This document shows positions 8,951-20,005 of a stretch of DNA of 64,000 nt, in pieces. The DNA is from Pseudomonas nitroreducens (GTDB lineage: Bacteria > Pseudomonadota > Gammaproteobacteria > Pseudomonadales > Pseudomonadaceae): assembly GCF_024170165.1 (NCBI RefSeq), contig NZ_JALJXP010000008.1, positions 186,001-250,000 on the forward strand, in the 5' to 3' direction. Numbering within the stretch: position 1 is the first letter of the stretch; the number at the start of each line of letters is the position of its first letter. Both the position numbers and the translations under genes were made by a program. The notes under the pieces are model-generated. The model saw only the letters and a program-made list of their open reading frames with translations. It was not told the origin of the DNA and did no database searches.

Positions 8951-10540
8951 TTAGCTTTGTTTGCGCGGGTGGGCGAAGGTGAGGCGGAAGCAGCTGCCGC
9001 CTTCGTCACGCGTCTTGTAGTCCAGCCGGGCCTGGTTGCTTTCGCACAGCTCGCGGGAGATGTACAGGCCAAGGCCGGTGCCCTTGCTTTCGGTGGTGAA
9101 GAACGGTTCGAACAGCTTCCCCCGCTGATCGCCAGCGACGCCGGGACCGTCATCGAGCACTTCCAGTACGGGCAGGTCGGTCTCGCTGTCGCGGAACAGA
9201 CGCAGCCACACCTGGCCGGTGCCGTTCTTCTGAGTGCTGTACCGTAACCCATTCTGCACGAGGTTGGTCAGTACCTGCGTCAACTGGTGCGGGTCCATGC
9301 GCGTCTGCACGGTGCCCTGGCCGGTTTCCACATGGAGCTGCTGGCCTTCGCGCAGGCTCTCGCGCATCTCGCCGGCGTAGCGGTGCAGCCAGTACTTCAG
9401 GTCCAGCAGTTGCGGCTCGGACTGGCGCCGGCGCGAGAGCTGGAGGACGTTCTCGATGACCAGGTTCATGCGCCGCGACTGGTCCTGAATGATCTGCGTC
9501 AGACGCCGGTCGGGCTTGTCCAGTTCTTCGGACTCCAGCAGCAACTGCGCCGCATGGCTGATGGCGCCCAGCGGGTTGCGGATCTCGTGGGCGATGCCCG
9601 CGGTGAGCCGGCCCAGGGCGGCGAGCTTGAGTTGCTGGGCCTGCTGGGTGATCTGCGAGATGTCCTCGAGGAACATCAGGATGTGCTGTTCGTTGCCCCG
9701 GCGCAGGGGAATGAAGCTCGGTTGTACGGTCGGGCCGGACTCCATGGGCTGCAGGCTCGGCGGACGCAGAGCGGGATTCTGCTGCCACTGCTGCAGGCTG
9801 GAGACCAGCTGCGGGCTGTACTCGGCCAGCGAGTGACCGGGCAGGTCGTGGCCGCCCAGCAGGGTGGTGGCGCTCTGGTTGGCCAGCAGTACCCGGTGGC
9901 GATCGCCCAGCACCAGGATGCCGGTGCGCATGCGCTGCAGAATCAGCGCGTTGAGCTCTTCCAGGTTGGCCACCGTGGTGGCGCGCTGCTCGGCGATGCT
10001 TTCGACGATCTGCTGGCGCCGCGCCAGGGCCTGGATCAGCAGGGCCGAGGCGAAGCTCAGAGCGCCCAGGCCGCCTGCCTGTACGTAATGGTTGATGACC
10101 GTGGGCTGGCTGAGGCTCAGGTAGAAGGTCAGGTAGATCAGGCCGATGGCGGCGATGGCGGCGATGAGCAGGCCGACACGCCCGCGCAGCAGGACGTTGG
10201 CGATGGCCACGGCGACCACCATCAGGTTGCCGAGGCCGCTGGGAATGCCGCCTGCGGTATAGAACAGGGCGCTGAGCAGGAGTATGTCCAGCGCTGCCAG
10301 GAGGAAGATCGGCAGCAGCTGGCGCGGTGTCGGCATCAGCACCGCGATCAGGATATTGAGGACCAGGTAGATCCAGCAGCCGACGTGAAACAGCTCGGGA
10401 TGGGCCAGTTTCAGCAGCTCATCGTCCAGGCTGCTGGAGATCAGCAGCACCAGCACCAGCCCGATGGTCAGGCGGTACAGGTGGTACAGGCGCAGGACCC
10501 GCAGGCCCTGGCCTGTGAGCGAGATGCCTTCAGCGACCAC
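8951..10540 (-). CDS. pilS: PilS, membrane sensor histidine kinase
   Basis: 529 aa from a GTG at 10540; the frame is open further up, but this start gives about the 530-aa length I recall for P. aeruginosa PilS and begins just before the conserved LRLYHLYRLTIGLVLVL. There are about six membrane helices in residues 15-185, a PAS-like linker, the phosphorylation motif AHEIRNPLGAISHAAQLL and an ATPase domain with NGLRYS, DDGPG and GTGLGLYI. PilS senses pilin levels in the membrane and controls PilR. It overlaps the small upstream gene by 11 nt. Confidence 0.93.
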   Translation of the reverse strand: MVAEGISLTGQGLRVLRLYHLYRLTIGLVLVLLISSSLDDELLKLAHPELFHVGCWIYLVLNILIAVLMPTPRQLLPIFLLAALDILLLSALFYTAGGIPSGLGNLMVVAVAIANVLLRGRVGLLIAAIAAIGLIYLTFYLSLSQPTVINHYVQAGGLGALSFASALLIQALARRQQIVESIAEQRATTVANLEELNALILQRMRTGILVLGDRHRVLLANQSATTLLGGHDLPGHSLAEYSPQLVSSLQQWQQNPALRPPSLQPMESGPTVQPSFIPLRRGNEQHILMFLEDISQITQQAQQLKLAALGRLTAGIAHEIRNPLGAISHAAQLLLESEELDKPDRRLTQIIQDQSRRMNLVIENVLQLSRRRQSEPQLLDLKYWLHRYAGEMRESLREGQQLHVETGQGTVQTRMDPHQLTQVLTNLVQNGLRYSTQKNGTGQVWLRLFRDSETDLPVLEVLDDGPGVAGDQRGKLFEPFFTTESKGTGLGLYISRELCESNQARLDYKTRDEGGSCFRLTFAHPRKQS

Positions 10541-10766
10541 GGTCGGTGCGGTCCTGTTCGAGGTGCGCACGGCTGCAGTACCACTTGCTCTCGTCCTGCA
10601 GGGCGTGGCTCTGCGGTACATGCACGCCGCACTGTGCACAGCGGACCATCGGTGCGGCGGGGTCATCGCCCCTGGGCTTTTCGACAGGGCGGGCCGGCCG
10701 GGTAGCTTTGCGCCACAACCACCAGCCGAAGGCGAAGAGGGCGATCCAGAACAGCAGACGGGTCAT
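10530..10766 (-). CDS. Small PP0621-like membrane protein with a CxxC-type motif
   Basis: 78 aa. One N-terminal membrane segment (LLFWIALFAFGWWLWRK, residues 4-20), a basic linker, then a short cytosolic domain with CAQCGVHV and WYCSRAH. The cysteines and histidines look like a small zinc ribbon. Proteins of this type are commonly encoded directly upstream of pilS in Pseudomonas, and the stop overlaps the pilS start by 11 nt, so coupled translation is likely. The function is not known to me; a link to PilS is suggested only by position. Confidence 0.75.
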   Translation of the reverse strand: MTRLLFWIALFAFGWWLWRKATRPARPVEKPRGDDPAAPMVRCAQCGVHVPQSHALQDESKWYCSRAHLEQDRTDRGR

Positions 10767-10882
10767 GGCAATCCCTTGTGCATAAAGAGCGGCAGTTTAT
10801 CCAAGCCACGCGGCGCCGCACAGTGAGCCCGTGCGCGCACCCGCCAGACCATGGACAAAAGCGCCGATGCTTTGCCCGAATG

Positions 10883-10910
10883 AAAAAGGGAGGCCGAAGC
10901 CTCCCTTTTT
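10883..10910 (-). terminator. Rho-independent terminator of bamD
   Basis: Perfect 12-bp stem (AAAAAGGGAGGC / GCCTCCCTTTTT) with a CGAA tetraloop, just beyond the bamD stop. The symmetric A and T tracts mean it could also stop transcription from the other side. Confidence 0.9.
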
Positions 10911-10926
10911 CTCGAACCTGCCGGTA

Positions 10927-11952
10927 TCAGTCGAAGATGCCGAAGGTCATGTAGCTGAACCAGGAGCGGTCGCTGCTGCCCGCGTTGCCCTCGGACTCGT
11001 GCTGTTCTTCCTGCACGTCGCTCTGGTTCTCGGGCTTGAGTTCGGCCGGAATCTGCTGTTCGGCGTCTTCGTACTGCTTGATCACGTCCTTGGAGGCCTG
11101 GGTTTCCATGTGCGGCGGGGCATCGTTGGTCTCGATCAGGCCCAGGGTGGCCTTGGCCAGCCAGGAGCGGTTGTCGGCCTCGTCTTCACGCGGAACGAAC
11201 TGGCCATCCTTGAGGCTGGCGTTGTCCGGGTAGTTCGCCTTCAGGGTTTCCAGGCTGGAATCGGCCAGGTCATTCAGGCCCAGGCGCTGGTAGGCCTCGA
11301 CCATGATCGCCAGGCCATCGCCGACGGCCGGGGTTTCCTGGAAGTTCTCGACCACGTAGCGGCCACGGTTGGCGGCGGCGACATAGGCCTGGCGCTTGAG
11401 GTAGTAGTGGCCGACGTGCACTTCGTAGGCCGCCAGCAGGTTGCGCAGGTAGATCATGCGCGCCTTGGCGTCCGGGGCGTAACGGCTGTTCGGGTAGCGG
11501 CTGACCAGCTGAGCGAACTCGTTGAAGGAGTCGCGGGCGGCACCCGGGTCGCGCTTGGTCATGTCCAGCGGCAGGAAGCGCGCCAGCAGGCCACGGTCCT
11601 GGTCGAAGGAAGCCAGGCCCTTGAGGTAGTAGGCGTAGTCGACGTTCGGGTGCTGCGGGTGCAGGCGGATGAAGCGCTCGGCGGAGGCGCGGGCGGCCTC
11701 GGGCTCCATGTTCTTGTAGTTGGCGTAGATCAGCTCCAACTGCGCCTGCTCGGCATAGCGGCCGAACGGATAGCGGGACTCCAGCGCCTTCAGTTTGGCG
11801 ACGGCGTTGGTGTAGCTCTTGTTGTTGAGGTCGTCCTGTGCCTGCTGGTACAGCTGGCTTTCGCTCAGGTTCTCATCCACCTTCTCGCCCTTGGAGGAGC
11901 AGGCGGTGACGAAGGCGAGGATGGCGATCAGCAGCAGGTGTTTCACTTGCAT
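10927..11952 (-). CDS. bamD: BamD (ComL), lipoprotein of the outer membrane beta-barrel assembly machine
   Basis: 341 aa. Essential outer-membrane lipoprotein partner of BamA. The signal peptide ends in a lipobox with the modified cysteine at C18 (FVTAC). TPR repeats follow: [20 protein letters not shown], then [32 protein letters not shown] and further pairs to about residue 245. The acidic C-terminal tail (about 260-341) is longer than in E. coli BamD, as is usual in Pseudomonas. It diverges from rluD with about 150 nt between, the same arrangement as comL-rluD in P. aeruginosa. Confidence 0.93.
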   Translation of the reverse strand: MQVKHLLLIAILAFVTACSSKGEKVDENLSESQLYQQAQDDLNNKSYTNAVAKLKALESRYPFGRYAEQAQLELIYANYKNMEPEAARASAERFIRLHPQHPNVDYAYYLKGLASFDQDRGLLARFLPLDMTKRDPGAARDSFNEFAQLVSRYPNSRYAPDAKARMIYLRNLLAAYEVHVGHYYLKRQAYVAAANRGRYVVENFQETPAVGDGLAIMVEAYQRLGLNDLADSSLETLKANYPDNASLKDGQFVPREDEADNRSWLAKATLGLIETNDAPPHMETQASKDVIKQYEDAEQQIPAELKPENQSDVQEEQHESEGNAGSSDRSWFSYMTFGIFD

Positions 11953-12099
11953 GGCGAGTTGCGTCCCTGGACGGTCGGCTGTCGCGGCCGCAACCGTCTG
12001 TTATGATTGGCGCCCCAGGGATACCCCTGGGACAAAGGCCCCGTATTTAACCACAGCGTGCTGCCGAACCAAAAGGCCGCGCGCCCTTCGTGTCCCGTC

Positions 12100-13059
12100 A
12101 TGTCCAATATCATCCAACTCGCGGCAGAAGTGCCGTTCGACCTCGGTGGTCAGCGTCTCGACCAGGTCGCCGCCCAGCTCTTCTCCGACCACTCCCGTTC
12201 CCGCCTGGCTGGCTGGATCAAGGACGGCCGTCTCAAGGTCGACGGTGCCGTGCTGCGTCCGCGCGACATCGTCCACACCGGTTCGCGCCTTGAACTGGAT
12301 GTCGAGCTGGAGGCCCAGGGCGAATGGGTCGCTCAGGACATCGAGCTGGACATCGTCTACGAAGACGACCACATCCTGGTCATCGACAAGCCGACCGGCC
12401 TGGTGGTTCACCCCGCCGCCGGCCACCAGGACGGTACCCTGCTCAACGCGCTGCTGCACCACGTGCCGCATCTGGCCAACGTGCCGCGCGCCGGCATCGT
12501 GCACCGCCTCGACAAGGACACCACCGGCCTGATGGTGGTGGCCAAGACCCTCGAAGCTCACACCAACCTGGTCGCCCAGTTGCAGGCGCGCAGCGTCAGC
12601 CGCATCTATGAAGCCATCGTCACCGGGGTGATCGTCGCAGGCGGTACCGTCGACGCGCCGATCGGCCGGCATGGCGTACAACGGCAGAAGATGGCAGTGA
12701 TCGAGACCGGCAAGGTCGCCATCAGCCATTACCGCGTGCTGGAGCGCTTCCGTGCGCATACCCACACGCGGGTGAAGCTGGAAACCGGGCGTACCCACCA
12801 GATCCGCGTCCATATGACGCATATCGGCCACCCGCTGGTGGGCGACCCCACCTACGGCGGGCGTTTCCGCATTCCGCCGGGTGCCAGCCCGACCCTCGTC
12901 GAGTCGCTGCGCGACTTCCCGCGCCAGGCCCTGCACGCGCGCTTCCTGGAGCTGGATCACCCGGCCACCAACGTGCGCATGAAGTGGGAATCGCCGCTGC
13001 CGGATGACTTCACCTGGCTGCTGAGCCTGCTGCGGCAGGACAACGAGTCCTTCGTATGA
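12100..13059 (+). CDS. rluD: RluD, 23S rRNA pseudouridine synthase (1911/1915/1917)
   Basis: 319 aa from the ATG at 12100, where the conserved start MSNIIQLAAEVPFDLGGQRL begins. It isomerises three uridines in helix 69 of 23S rRNA. An S4 RNA-binding domain occupies about residues 15-80 (RLDQVAAQLF, SRSRLAGWIKDGRLKVDG). The catalytic domain has the signature GIVHRLDKDTTGLMVVAKT with the active aspartate, then TGRTHQIRVHM. The last four bases overlap the start of pgeF (ATGA), so the two are coupled. Confidence 0.93.
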   Translation: MSNIIQLAAEVPFDLGGQRLDQVAAQLFSDHSRSRLAGWIKDGRLKVDGAVLRPRDIVHTGSRLELDVELEAQGEWVAQDIELDIVYEDDHILVIDKPTGLVVHPAAGHQDGTLLNALLHHVPHLANVPRAGIVHRLDKDTTGLMVVAKTLEAHTNLVAQLQARSVSRIYEAIVTGVIVAGGTVDAPIGRHGVQRQKMAVIETGKVAISHYRVLERFRAHTHTRVKLETGRTHQIRVHMTHIGHPLVGDPTYGGRFRIPPGASPTLVESLRDFPRQALHARFLELDHPATNVRMKWESPLPDDFTWLLSLLRQDNESFV

Positions 13060-13781
13060 GCCCCTGGCTGACGCCCGACTGGCCGGCTCCGGCGAACGTC
13101 CGCGCCTGCGTGACGACCCGTGCCGGCGGCGTCAGCGTCGAGCCTTTCGACAGCTTCAACCTCGGAGATCACGTCGGCGACGAGCCGGCTGCCGTGGCCG
13201 AGAACCGTCGTCGCCTGACCGCCGGACTGGGCTGCCAGCCGGCGTGGCTGAGCCAGGTGCATGGCATCGATGTGGTCGAGGCCGACCCGTCTGCCGTCGC
13301 TACCGCGGATGCCAGCTGGAGCGCCGCGCGCGGCATCGCCTGCACCATCATGACGGCCGATTGCCTGCCGGCGCTGTTCTGCGACCGCGCGGGTACTCGT
13401 GTCGGCGCGGCCCACGCCGGCTGGCGCGGGCTGGCGGGTGGCGTGCTGGAGGCGACCGTGGACGCCATGGGCGTCGCGCCGGCGGAATTGCTGGTCTGGC
13501 TCGGCCCGTCCATCGGTCCGCAGGCCTTCGAAGTCGGCCCGGAAGTGCGTGAAGCCTTTCTGGCGCAGCATGCCGAAGCCGAGCGAGCCTTTGCGCCGAG
13601 CGCCAATGCCGGCAAGTTCATGGCCGACATCTATGAGCTGGCGCGCATCCGCCTCGCGGCGAAGGGCGTTACCGCCGTCTACGGTGGGGATTTCTGCACC
13701 TTCACCGACACCGAGCATTTCTACTCCTACCGCCGCAGCTCCCGTACCGGCCGCCTGGCCAGCCTGATCTGGCTGGCCTGA
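13056..13781 (+). CDS. pgeF: PgeF/YfiH family protein (peptidoglycan editing factor, laccase domain)
   Basis: 241 aa. The family was long annotated as polyphenol oxidase or laccase; the E. coli member removes wrongly incorporated residues from cell-wall precursors, and relatives have purine nucleosidase activity. Family motifs: QVHGIDVV, TADCLPALFCD (Cys ligand), GAAHAGWRGLAGG (His ligand) and IGPQAFEVGPEV. Translation is coupled to rluD by a 4-nt overlap, an order conserved in many proteobacteria. Confidence 0.85.
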   Translation: MSPWLTPDWPAPANVRACVTTRAGGVSVEPFDSFNLGDHVGDEPAAVAENRRRLTAGLGCQPAWLSQVHGIDVVEADPSAVATADASWSAARGIACTIMTADCLPALFCDRAGTRVGAAHAGWRGLAGGVLEATVDAMGVAPAELLVWLGPSIGPQAFEVGPEVREAFLAQHAEAERAFAPSANAGKFMADIYELARIRLAAKGVTAVYGGDFCTFTDTEHFYSYRRSSRTGRLASLIWLA

Positions 13782-13791
13782 CCTGCTTTTC

Positions 13792-13865
13792 GTAGGAGCG
13801 AGCTTGCTCGCGAACAGCTGGATACCTTTGTGTCAGGCGAGGTTCGCGAGCAAGCTCGCTCCTAC
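13792..13865. repeat. REPIN: two inverted REP units
   Basis: GTAGGAGCGAGCTTGCTCGC at 13792 and its reverse complement ending at 13865, separated by about 26 nt. Each arm is itself palindromic (GAGCGAGCTTGCTCGC). It lies between pgeF and clpB. The same pair recurs at 16654-16735 and 25831-25908. Confidence 0.85.
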
Positions 13866-13929
13866 AGGTTCAACTCCGTTCCGGAGGTCCTTTCGAAGGC
13901 ACTAACTGACGGGTGTCATGGCCAAATGG

Positions 13930-13958
13930 CTTGAACCGACCAAAATCGTCCTTATCTA
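13930..13958 (+). promoter_or_regulatory. Sigma-32 (heat shock) promoter of clpB
   Basis: CTTGAAC at 13930-13936, a 13-nt spacer, then CCTTATCTA at 13950-13958. This fits the RpoH consensus CTTGAAA - N13-17 - CCCCATNTA with few mismatches. It lies about 80 nt upstream of clpB, a classic heat-shock gene. Confidence 0.7.
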
Positions 13959-14035
13959 TCTGGCATCCCGGCGGGTTAGTCGTGACCAGGGGCACTCATC
14001 GCTCCGGCCCGCTCTAGAAAGGAAGGACGACCCTC

Positions 14036-16600
<2,565 letters not shown>

Positions 16601-16614
16601 TCCATGCTCCACGA

Positions 16615-16640
16615 AAAAGCCCGCCAATCGGCGGGCTTTT
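16615..16640 (+). terminator. Rho-independent terminator of clpB
   Basis: 11-bp stem AAAAGCCCGCC / GGCGGGCTTTT with an AATC loop, 14 nt after the clpB stop. Confidence 0.9.
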
Positions 16641-16653
16641 GCTTTGGCTTTTC

Positions 16654-16735
16654 GTAGGGCCGAGGGAGCGCCCAGCCCTTGCTCGCGAACAGCTTTCGCA
16701 GCGGGGGTCGGGTTCGCGAGCAAGCTCGCTCCTAC
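16654..16735. repeat. REPIN with an altered left arm
   Basis: The right arm (to 16735) is the intact reverse complement of GTAGGAGCGAGCTTGCTCGC. The left arm starts GTAGG and ends TTGCTCGCGAACAG but carries extra sequence (GCCGAGGGAGCGCCCAGCC region) where intact copies read AGCGAGC, so the internal palindrome of that arm is broken. Confidence 0.7.
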
Positions 16736-16762
16736 AGACTCCCACGTACTCCGAATCTCCCT

Positions 16763-16808
16763 GTAGGAGCGGGCTATGCCCGCGATCGCGCGCCTGGCGC
16801 GCTCCTGC
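16763..16808. repeat. REP unit, GGGC type, with a partial inverted partner
   Basis: GTAGGAGCGGGCTATGCCCG followed by CGATCGCGCGCC and GGCGCGCTCCTGC. The same GGGC subtype occurs at 45601 and 53797. Confidence 0.65.
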
Positions 16809-16822
16809 AGGGGTTTCGGCGG

Positions 16823-17176
16823 TCAGCCGGTCTCGCGGGCGCCACCGAGCAGGACCAGCAGTTGCTCGATCAGCTCCGCCTGATCCTCGGCGATATCGAT
16901 GATGTGGAAACCCGCCCAGCCCAGTTGGCCGTCGGTGCCGGCGCGACTCCACAGGCAATCCGCGCCCAGTTGTATGTCGCCGATTTCATCCAGTGGCGGT
17001 GCCGGCACGAGCAGGCATTCCCAGACCGAATCGGCCTCCGGCACCTCGACGCCGCAGAGCATGAACCCTTCGGCGGAGAGGTCGGCTAGCCGGCCCAGGC
17101 TGCGCCCGGAGTGGCGGTCGAAGACTTCCACGGTCAGCCCGGTCTGATGCCGGCTGTGCTGGCGACGTTCACTCAT
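16823..17176 (-). CDS. PilZ-domain protein (predicted c-di-GMP receptor)
   Basis: 117 aa from the ATG at 17176, which has AAGGAG 7 nt upstream. The open frame extends further up, but that part overlaps the end of the preceding gene. PilZ signatures: an N-terminal RRxxxR-type stretch (ERRQHSRHQ) and the D-x-S-x-x-G motif DLSAEG, together the c-di-GMP binding elements, then a beta-barrel ending in LGWAGFHIIDI. It begins 11 nt after the DUF1631 stop, so the two are co-transcribed. The output is unknown; a link to the DUF1631 partner is inferred from the operon. Confidence 0.85.
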   Translation of the reverse strand: MSERRQHSRHQTGLTVEVFDRHSGRSLGRLADLSAEGFMLCGVEVPEADSVWECLLVPAPPLDEIGDIQLGADCLWSRAGTDGQLGWAGFHIIDIAEDQAELIEQLLVLLGGARETG

Positions 17177-17187
17177 CGACTGCTCCT

Positions 17188-19488
17188 TCAGGACTGCGCC
17201 GGGCTGCGCCCGGACGTAAAGCGTTGCAAGACCCGGTAGATCGCATTCAGGGCACGATCCATCAGCGGGGCGGACTGTTCCGTCGGTACCAGGCGGACCT
17301 TGCCCGCCTCCATCTCCTGGGCCAACTGCACTATCGGTTTGACCGCCACCCGCTGCCCGGTGTGGTCGACGAACATGTAATTGCGTGTGGTCGGGCTGAA
17401 CCACGACAGCTTGAGCCGGCGCGCCGGCGTGGTATCGCTGAATTCGAACCAGGTGCCGAATTCCAGATGGCTCAGTTCCTTGATCAGTACCCGCGCGCGC
17501 TCGGACAGCGCCTCGCCGTCAGGTTTGACCAGGGTATGGCCCTCGGCCCCGAGCATGGCGCCCAGCGGGCTCTCCGGCAGTTCCTGCTTGAGCTGCGCCG
17601 CGAGCTGCGGCTGTTGCGCCTGGATCGCGTGCTGGCAGGCCACCAGATCCTGCAGCAGCCGGCGGATGCCGTCCTCGTGGTAACCGCCGAGCACTTCCAG
17701 GCCCTTGCGCAGTTCCTCCAGCAGGGCCAGGCGGATCGCTTGCAGATGATCGCGGCCGGCGGCATCCAGCGGTGTCACGCTCCAGGCCAGCTGTTCTCCC
17801 ACTTCGCAGGCACGTTTCCATTCGTCGCTGTGCTCGCCGCTGCGCAGCACGATGAAGGTCAGCGCATCGCACCAGCTCATTTCCAGGAAGTTGCGGACCA
17901 GCTCTGGCAGGTCGCGGTCCTGCGTCACCCTGGCGATGGCGTCCAGCGCCTGCTCGCGGGCGGCCAGCAAGCGGTCGCGGCCGCGGGCGGCCTCCATGGC
18001 CCGGCGTTCGCGCAGTTCGACTTTCTGCCGGAGGTTGGTGACGTACTCGTTGAACTCGACCAGCAGGTTGTCGAACAGCGACAGGTCGCCGACAAAGTCC
18101 TGGATCACTCGCTCGACCACCCAGTGCATCTTCGCCAGCAGGGCGCGCTCCTCGCCCTCGCCGCCATACAGCACGCCGGCCTGGGCCATGGCGTTGAGCA
18201 GCTTGCGCGCGGGGTGGTGATGCTGGGTGAACAACTGCTTGTCCAGCAGCGCCACCTTGAGGAAGGGCGTGTGCAGGTGGGAAAGGGTGGTCTTGCAGCT
18301 GTCGGGCAGGTTCTCGTCATCGAGGATGAAGTCGAAGACCATCCCCACCAGATCGATGACATCGGCTTCCCGGTCGGTCAGCCGGGTGTTCTTCGGTTGT
18401 GCGCTGCCGGCTTCCAGCTGGCGCTGCAGGTCGGCTTTCAGCGCATCGACCGGCTGCGGATGGCGCAGACGGTGGGACAGTTCCTGGGCGGACTCGCGCT
18501 GCAGGCGGTTCAGCGCCTCCAGCAGCTCGTTGGCACTGTAGGTGGTGGTGGCCGAGCTCGGGCCGAAGCTGACGATGCTCTGGGTGTTGCCGAACAGCGT
18601 GGCCTTGTCACCGCGCCGACGGCGTTCGGCGAGCAGCACCGCGAGGCCGCCGAACAGGGCGTTGCGGTCGCCCGGTGGCATATCCGGCATGTCGCTGGCG
18701 GTGTAGGGCGGCGGTGTTGGCGCTCCCCGGTCCATCTCCGCAGTGCTATTCCCGGTCACGGGCGGCTGCGGTGCCGGCGCGGAGGCCTGGCGCTGCGCTT
18801 GCGGGCGGTACTTCAGGTTGGGCAGGACACCGCCGTCGGCCAGGCGCTTGTTCAGCTGTTCATATAAAGGTTGCAGATGCTGCATGACCTGTTGATCGAA
18901 CAGCACATAAAGGATGGTCTTGATCCGCAGCGGGAAGACACTGCGCGCCAGTGTGTCGCGGAACGCCTGGGCAATGGCCTGGGGGCCGAAGGGGTTGCGG
19001 TCCTCACCCAGCTTGCTGCCGTTGTTGAGCAGCGCCAGGCGCTGATCCAGTGCGAACAGCTGCTGGGCGCAGTGGGCGCGCACCTGGTTGACCATGTTGG
19101 TCACCAGCAAGGTTTCTTCATATTCGTCGTTGCCGACCAGGGTCAGCTGGTCCATGTCCAGCTCTTCCAGCGCCTCCGGAAGGGGCAGTTTGCCTTCGAG
19201 GAAGTCATTCAGGCCCTGCGCGATGCGCTGATGGTAGAAACGCTCAAGGTTCGGCCGCTCGCGGCGGACTTCGCGCATGGCGTCGAAGAACAGGGCCTGG
19301 ACCTGGTTGTTCTCGGCTTTCTCGGCGCATTCGAAGAGCGTGTCGTCCACCTGGGCGAAGACATTACCCAGAAGCTCGGCGAGGTGATTCATCGCCAACT
19401 GACGGCAGCCCTGCACCAGTTCGCCGAAGCGCGGCTGGATCATCCGGCTGGCGATGGGGGAGGGTGGTGGGGTGTCCTTGTTGCTCAT
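17188..19488 (-). CDS. DUF1631 family protein (copy 1)
   Basis: 766 aa from the ATG at 19488, preferred over the ATG two codons upstream because AGGA is correctly spaced from it. A large, mostly helical, acidic cytosolic protein with no membrane segment or enzyme motif I can identify. Conserved blocks are shared with copy 2 at 39433-41724: LFECAEKAENNQVQALFFDA against LFEMADRAANNAEQSAYFEA, DVIDLVGMVFDFILDD against DVINLVSMLFEFILDD, and HPARKLLNAMAQA against HPARRLLNEIASA. Such proteins are sometimes mislabelled thymidine phosphorylase. The tail has a PilZ-like small beta segment (FGTWFEFSD, NYMFVDHTGQ). Function unknown. Confidence 0.85.
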   Translation of the reverse strand: MSNKDTPPPSPIASRMIQPRFGELVQGCRQLAMNHLAELLGNVFAQVDDTLFECAEKAENNQVQALFFDAMREVRRERPNLERFYHQRIAQGLNDFLEGKLPLPEALEELDMDQLTLVGNDEYEETLLVTNMVNQVRAHCAQQLFALDQRLALLNNGSKLGEDRNPFGPQAIAQAFRDTLARSVFPLRIKTILYVLFDQQVMQHLQPLYEQLNKRLADGGVLPNLKYRPQAQRQASAPAPQPPVTGNSTAEMDRGAPTPPPYTASDMPDMPPGDRNALFGGLAVLLAERRRRGDKATLFGNTQSIVSFGPSSATTTYSANELLEALNRLQRESAQELSHRLRHPQPVDALKADLQRQLEAGSAQPKNTRLTDREADVIDLVGMVFDFILDDENLPDSCKTTLSHLHTPFLKVALLDKQLFTQHHHPARKLLNAMAQAGVLYGGEGEERALLAKMHWVVERVIQDFVGDLSLFDNLLVEFNEYVTNLRQKVELRERRAMEAARGRDRLLAAREQALDAIARVTQDRDLPELVRNFLEMSWCDALTFIVLRSGEHSDEWKRACEVGEQLAWSVTPLDAAGRDHLQAIRLALLEELRKGLEVLGGYHEDGIRRLLQDLVACQHAIQAQQPQLAAQLKQELPESPLGAMLGAEGHTLVKPDGEALSERARVLIKELSHLEFGTWFEFSDTTPARRLKLSWFSPTTRNYMFVDHTGQRVAVKPIVQLAQEMEAGKVRLVPTEQSAPLMDRALNAIYRVLQRFTSGRSPAQS

Positions 19489-19609
19489 GGCCATCCTGTG
19501 CGTGATCGTTCCGTTTGCACCCGCGGTGGATCACTCGAGTTTTTCCATGCAGATATAGCAATCAGCCCGGCCCCCTGCAAAGCAGAGAAAAACTTTTTGG
19601 ATCAGAGTG

Positions 19610-19637
19610 TTGACAGGCGTTTCGATATACGTAAAAT
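19610..19637 (+). promoter_or_regulatory. Sigma-70 promoter of the tRNA cluster
   Basis: Perfect -35 TTGACA (19610-19615), a 16-nt spacer and -10 TAAAAT (19632-19637), then a GC-rich discriminator GGCGCGCC. Such discriminators are typical of stable-RNA promoters under stringent control. It lies about 70 nt upstream of tRNA-Asn. Confidence 0.85.
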
Positions 19638-19704
19638 GGCGCGCCTCTGATACGGGAAACCGGTGAAGCCGGAAGAAAGTAGAGGAGATTGAAAGGTTCG
19701 TCGT

Positions 19705-19780
19705 TCCGCGATAGCTCAGTCGGTAGAGCAAATGACTGTTAATCATTGGGTCCCTGGTTCGAGTCCAGGTCGCGGAGCCA
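19705..19780 (+). tRNA. tRNA-Asn (GTT)
   Basis: 76 nt with encoded CCA. Acceptor stem TCCGCGA / TCGCGGA, D-loop AGCTCAGTCGGTAGAGC, anticodon loop CTGTTAA with GTT, and T-arm GGTTCGAGTCC. First of three tandem tRNAs. Confidence 0.97.
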
Positions 19781-19789
19781 ACTTTCAAA

Positions 19790-19866
19790 CGGGGTATAGC
19801 GCAGTCCGGTAGCGCGCTTGCTTTGGGAGCAAGATGTCGGGAGTTCGAATCCCCCTACCCCGACCA
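19790..19866 (+). tRNA. tRNA-Pro (TGG)
   Basis: 77 nt with encoded CCA. Acceptor stem CGGGGTA / TACCCCG, anticodon loop TTTGGGA with TGG flanked by CTTGC and GCAAG, and T-arm GAGTTCGAATCC. It follows tRNA-Asn after 9 nt. Confidence 0.97.
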
Positions 19867-19872
19867 ACATTT

Positions 19873-19948
19873 GGGTCGTTAGCTCAGTCGGTAGAGCAGT
19901 TGGCTTTTAACCAATTGGTCGTAGGTTCGAATCCTACACGACCCACCA
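19873..19948 (+). tRNA. tRNA-Lys (TTT)
   Basis: 76 nt with encoded CCA. Acceptor stem GGGTCGT / ACGACCC, anticodon loop CTTTTAA with TTT, and T-arm GGTTCGAATCC. It follows tRNA-Pro after 6 nt; the three share one promoter and one terminator. Confidence 0.97.
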
Positions 19949-19970
19949 TATTAAGCTCGCAAGAGCTATG

Positions 19971-20005
19971 AAAAGCCCGCGGTCTCTTTGAGATCGCGGG
20001 CTTTT
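19971..20005 (+). terminator. Rho-independent terminator of the tRNA cluster
   Basis: Stem AAAAGCCCGCG / CGCGGGCTTTT with a 13-nt loop (GTCTCTTTGAGAT, which can itself pair as TCTC/GAGA), followed by a further T. Confidence 0.88.

Noticed and set aside
19705..19948. Integration (att) site at the tRNA cluster
   Set aside because: No integrase, no duplicated tRNA 3' end and no foreign DNA next to the tRNAs; the genes after them are a normal respiratory operon.
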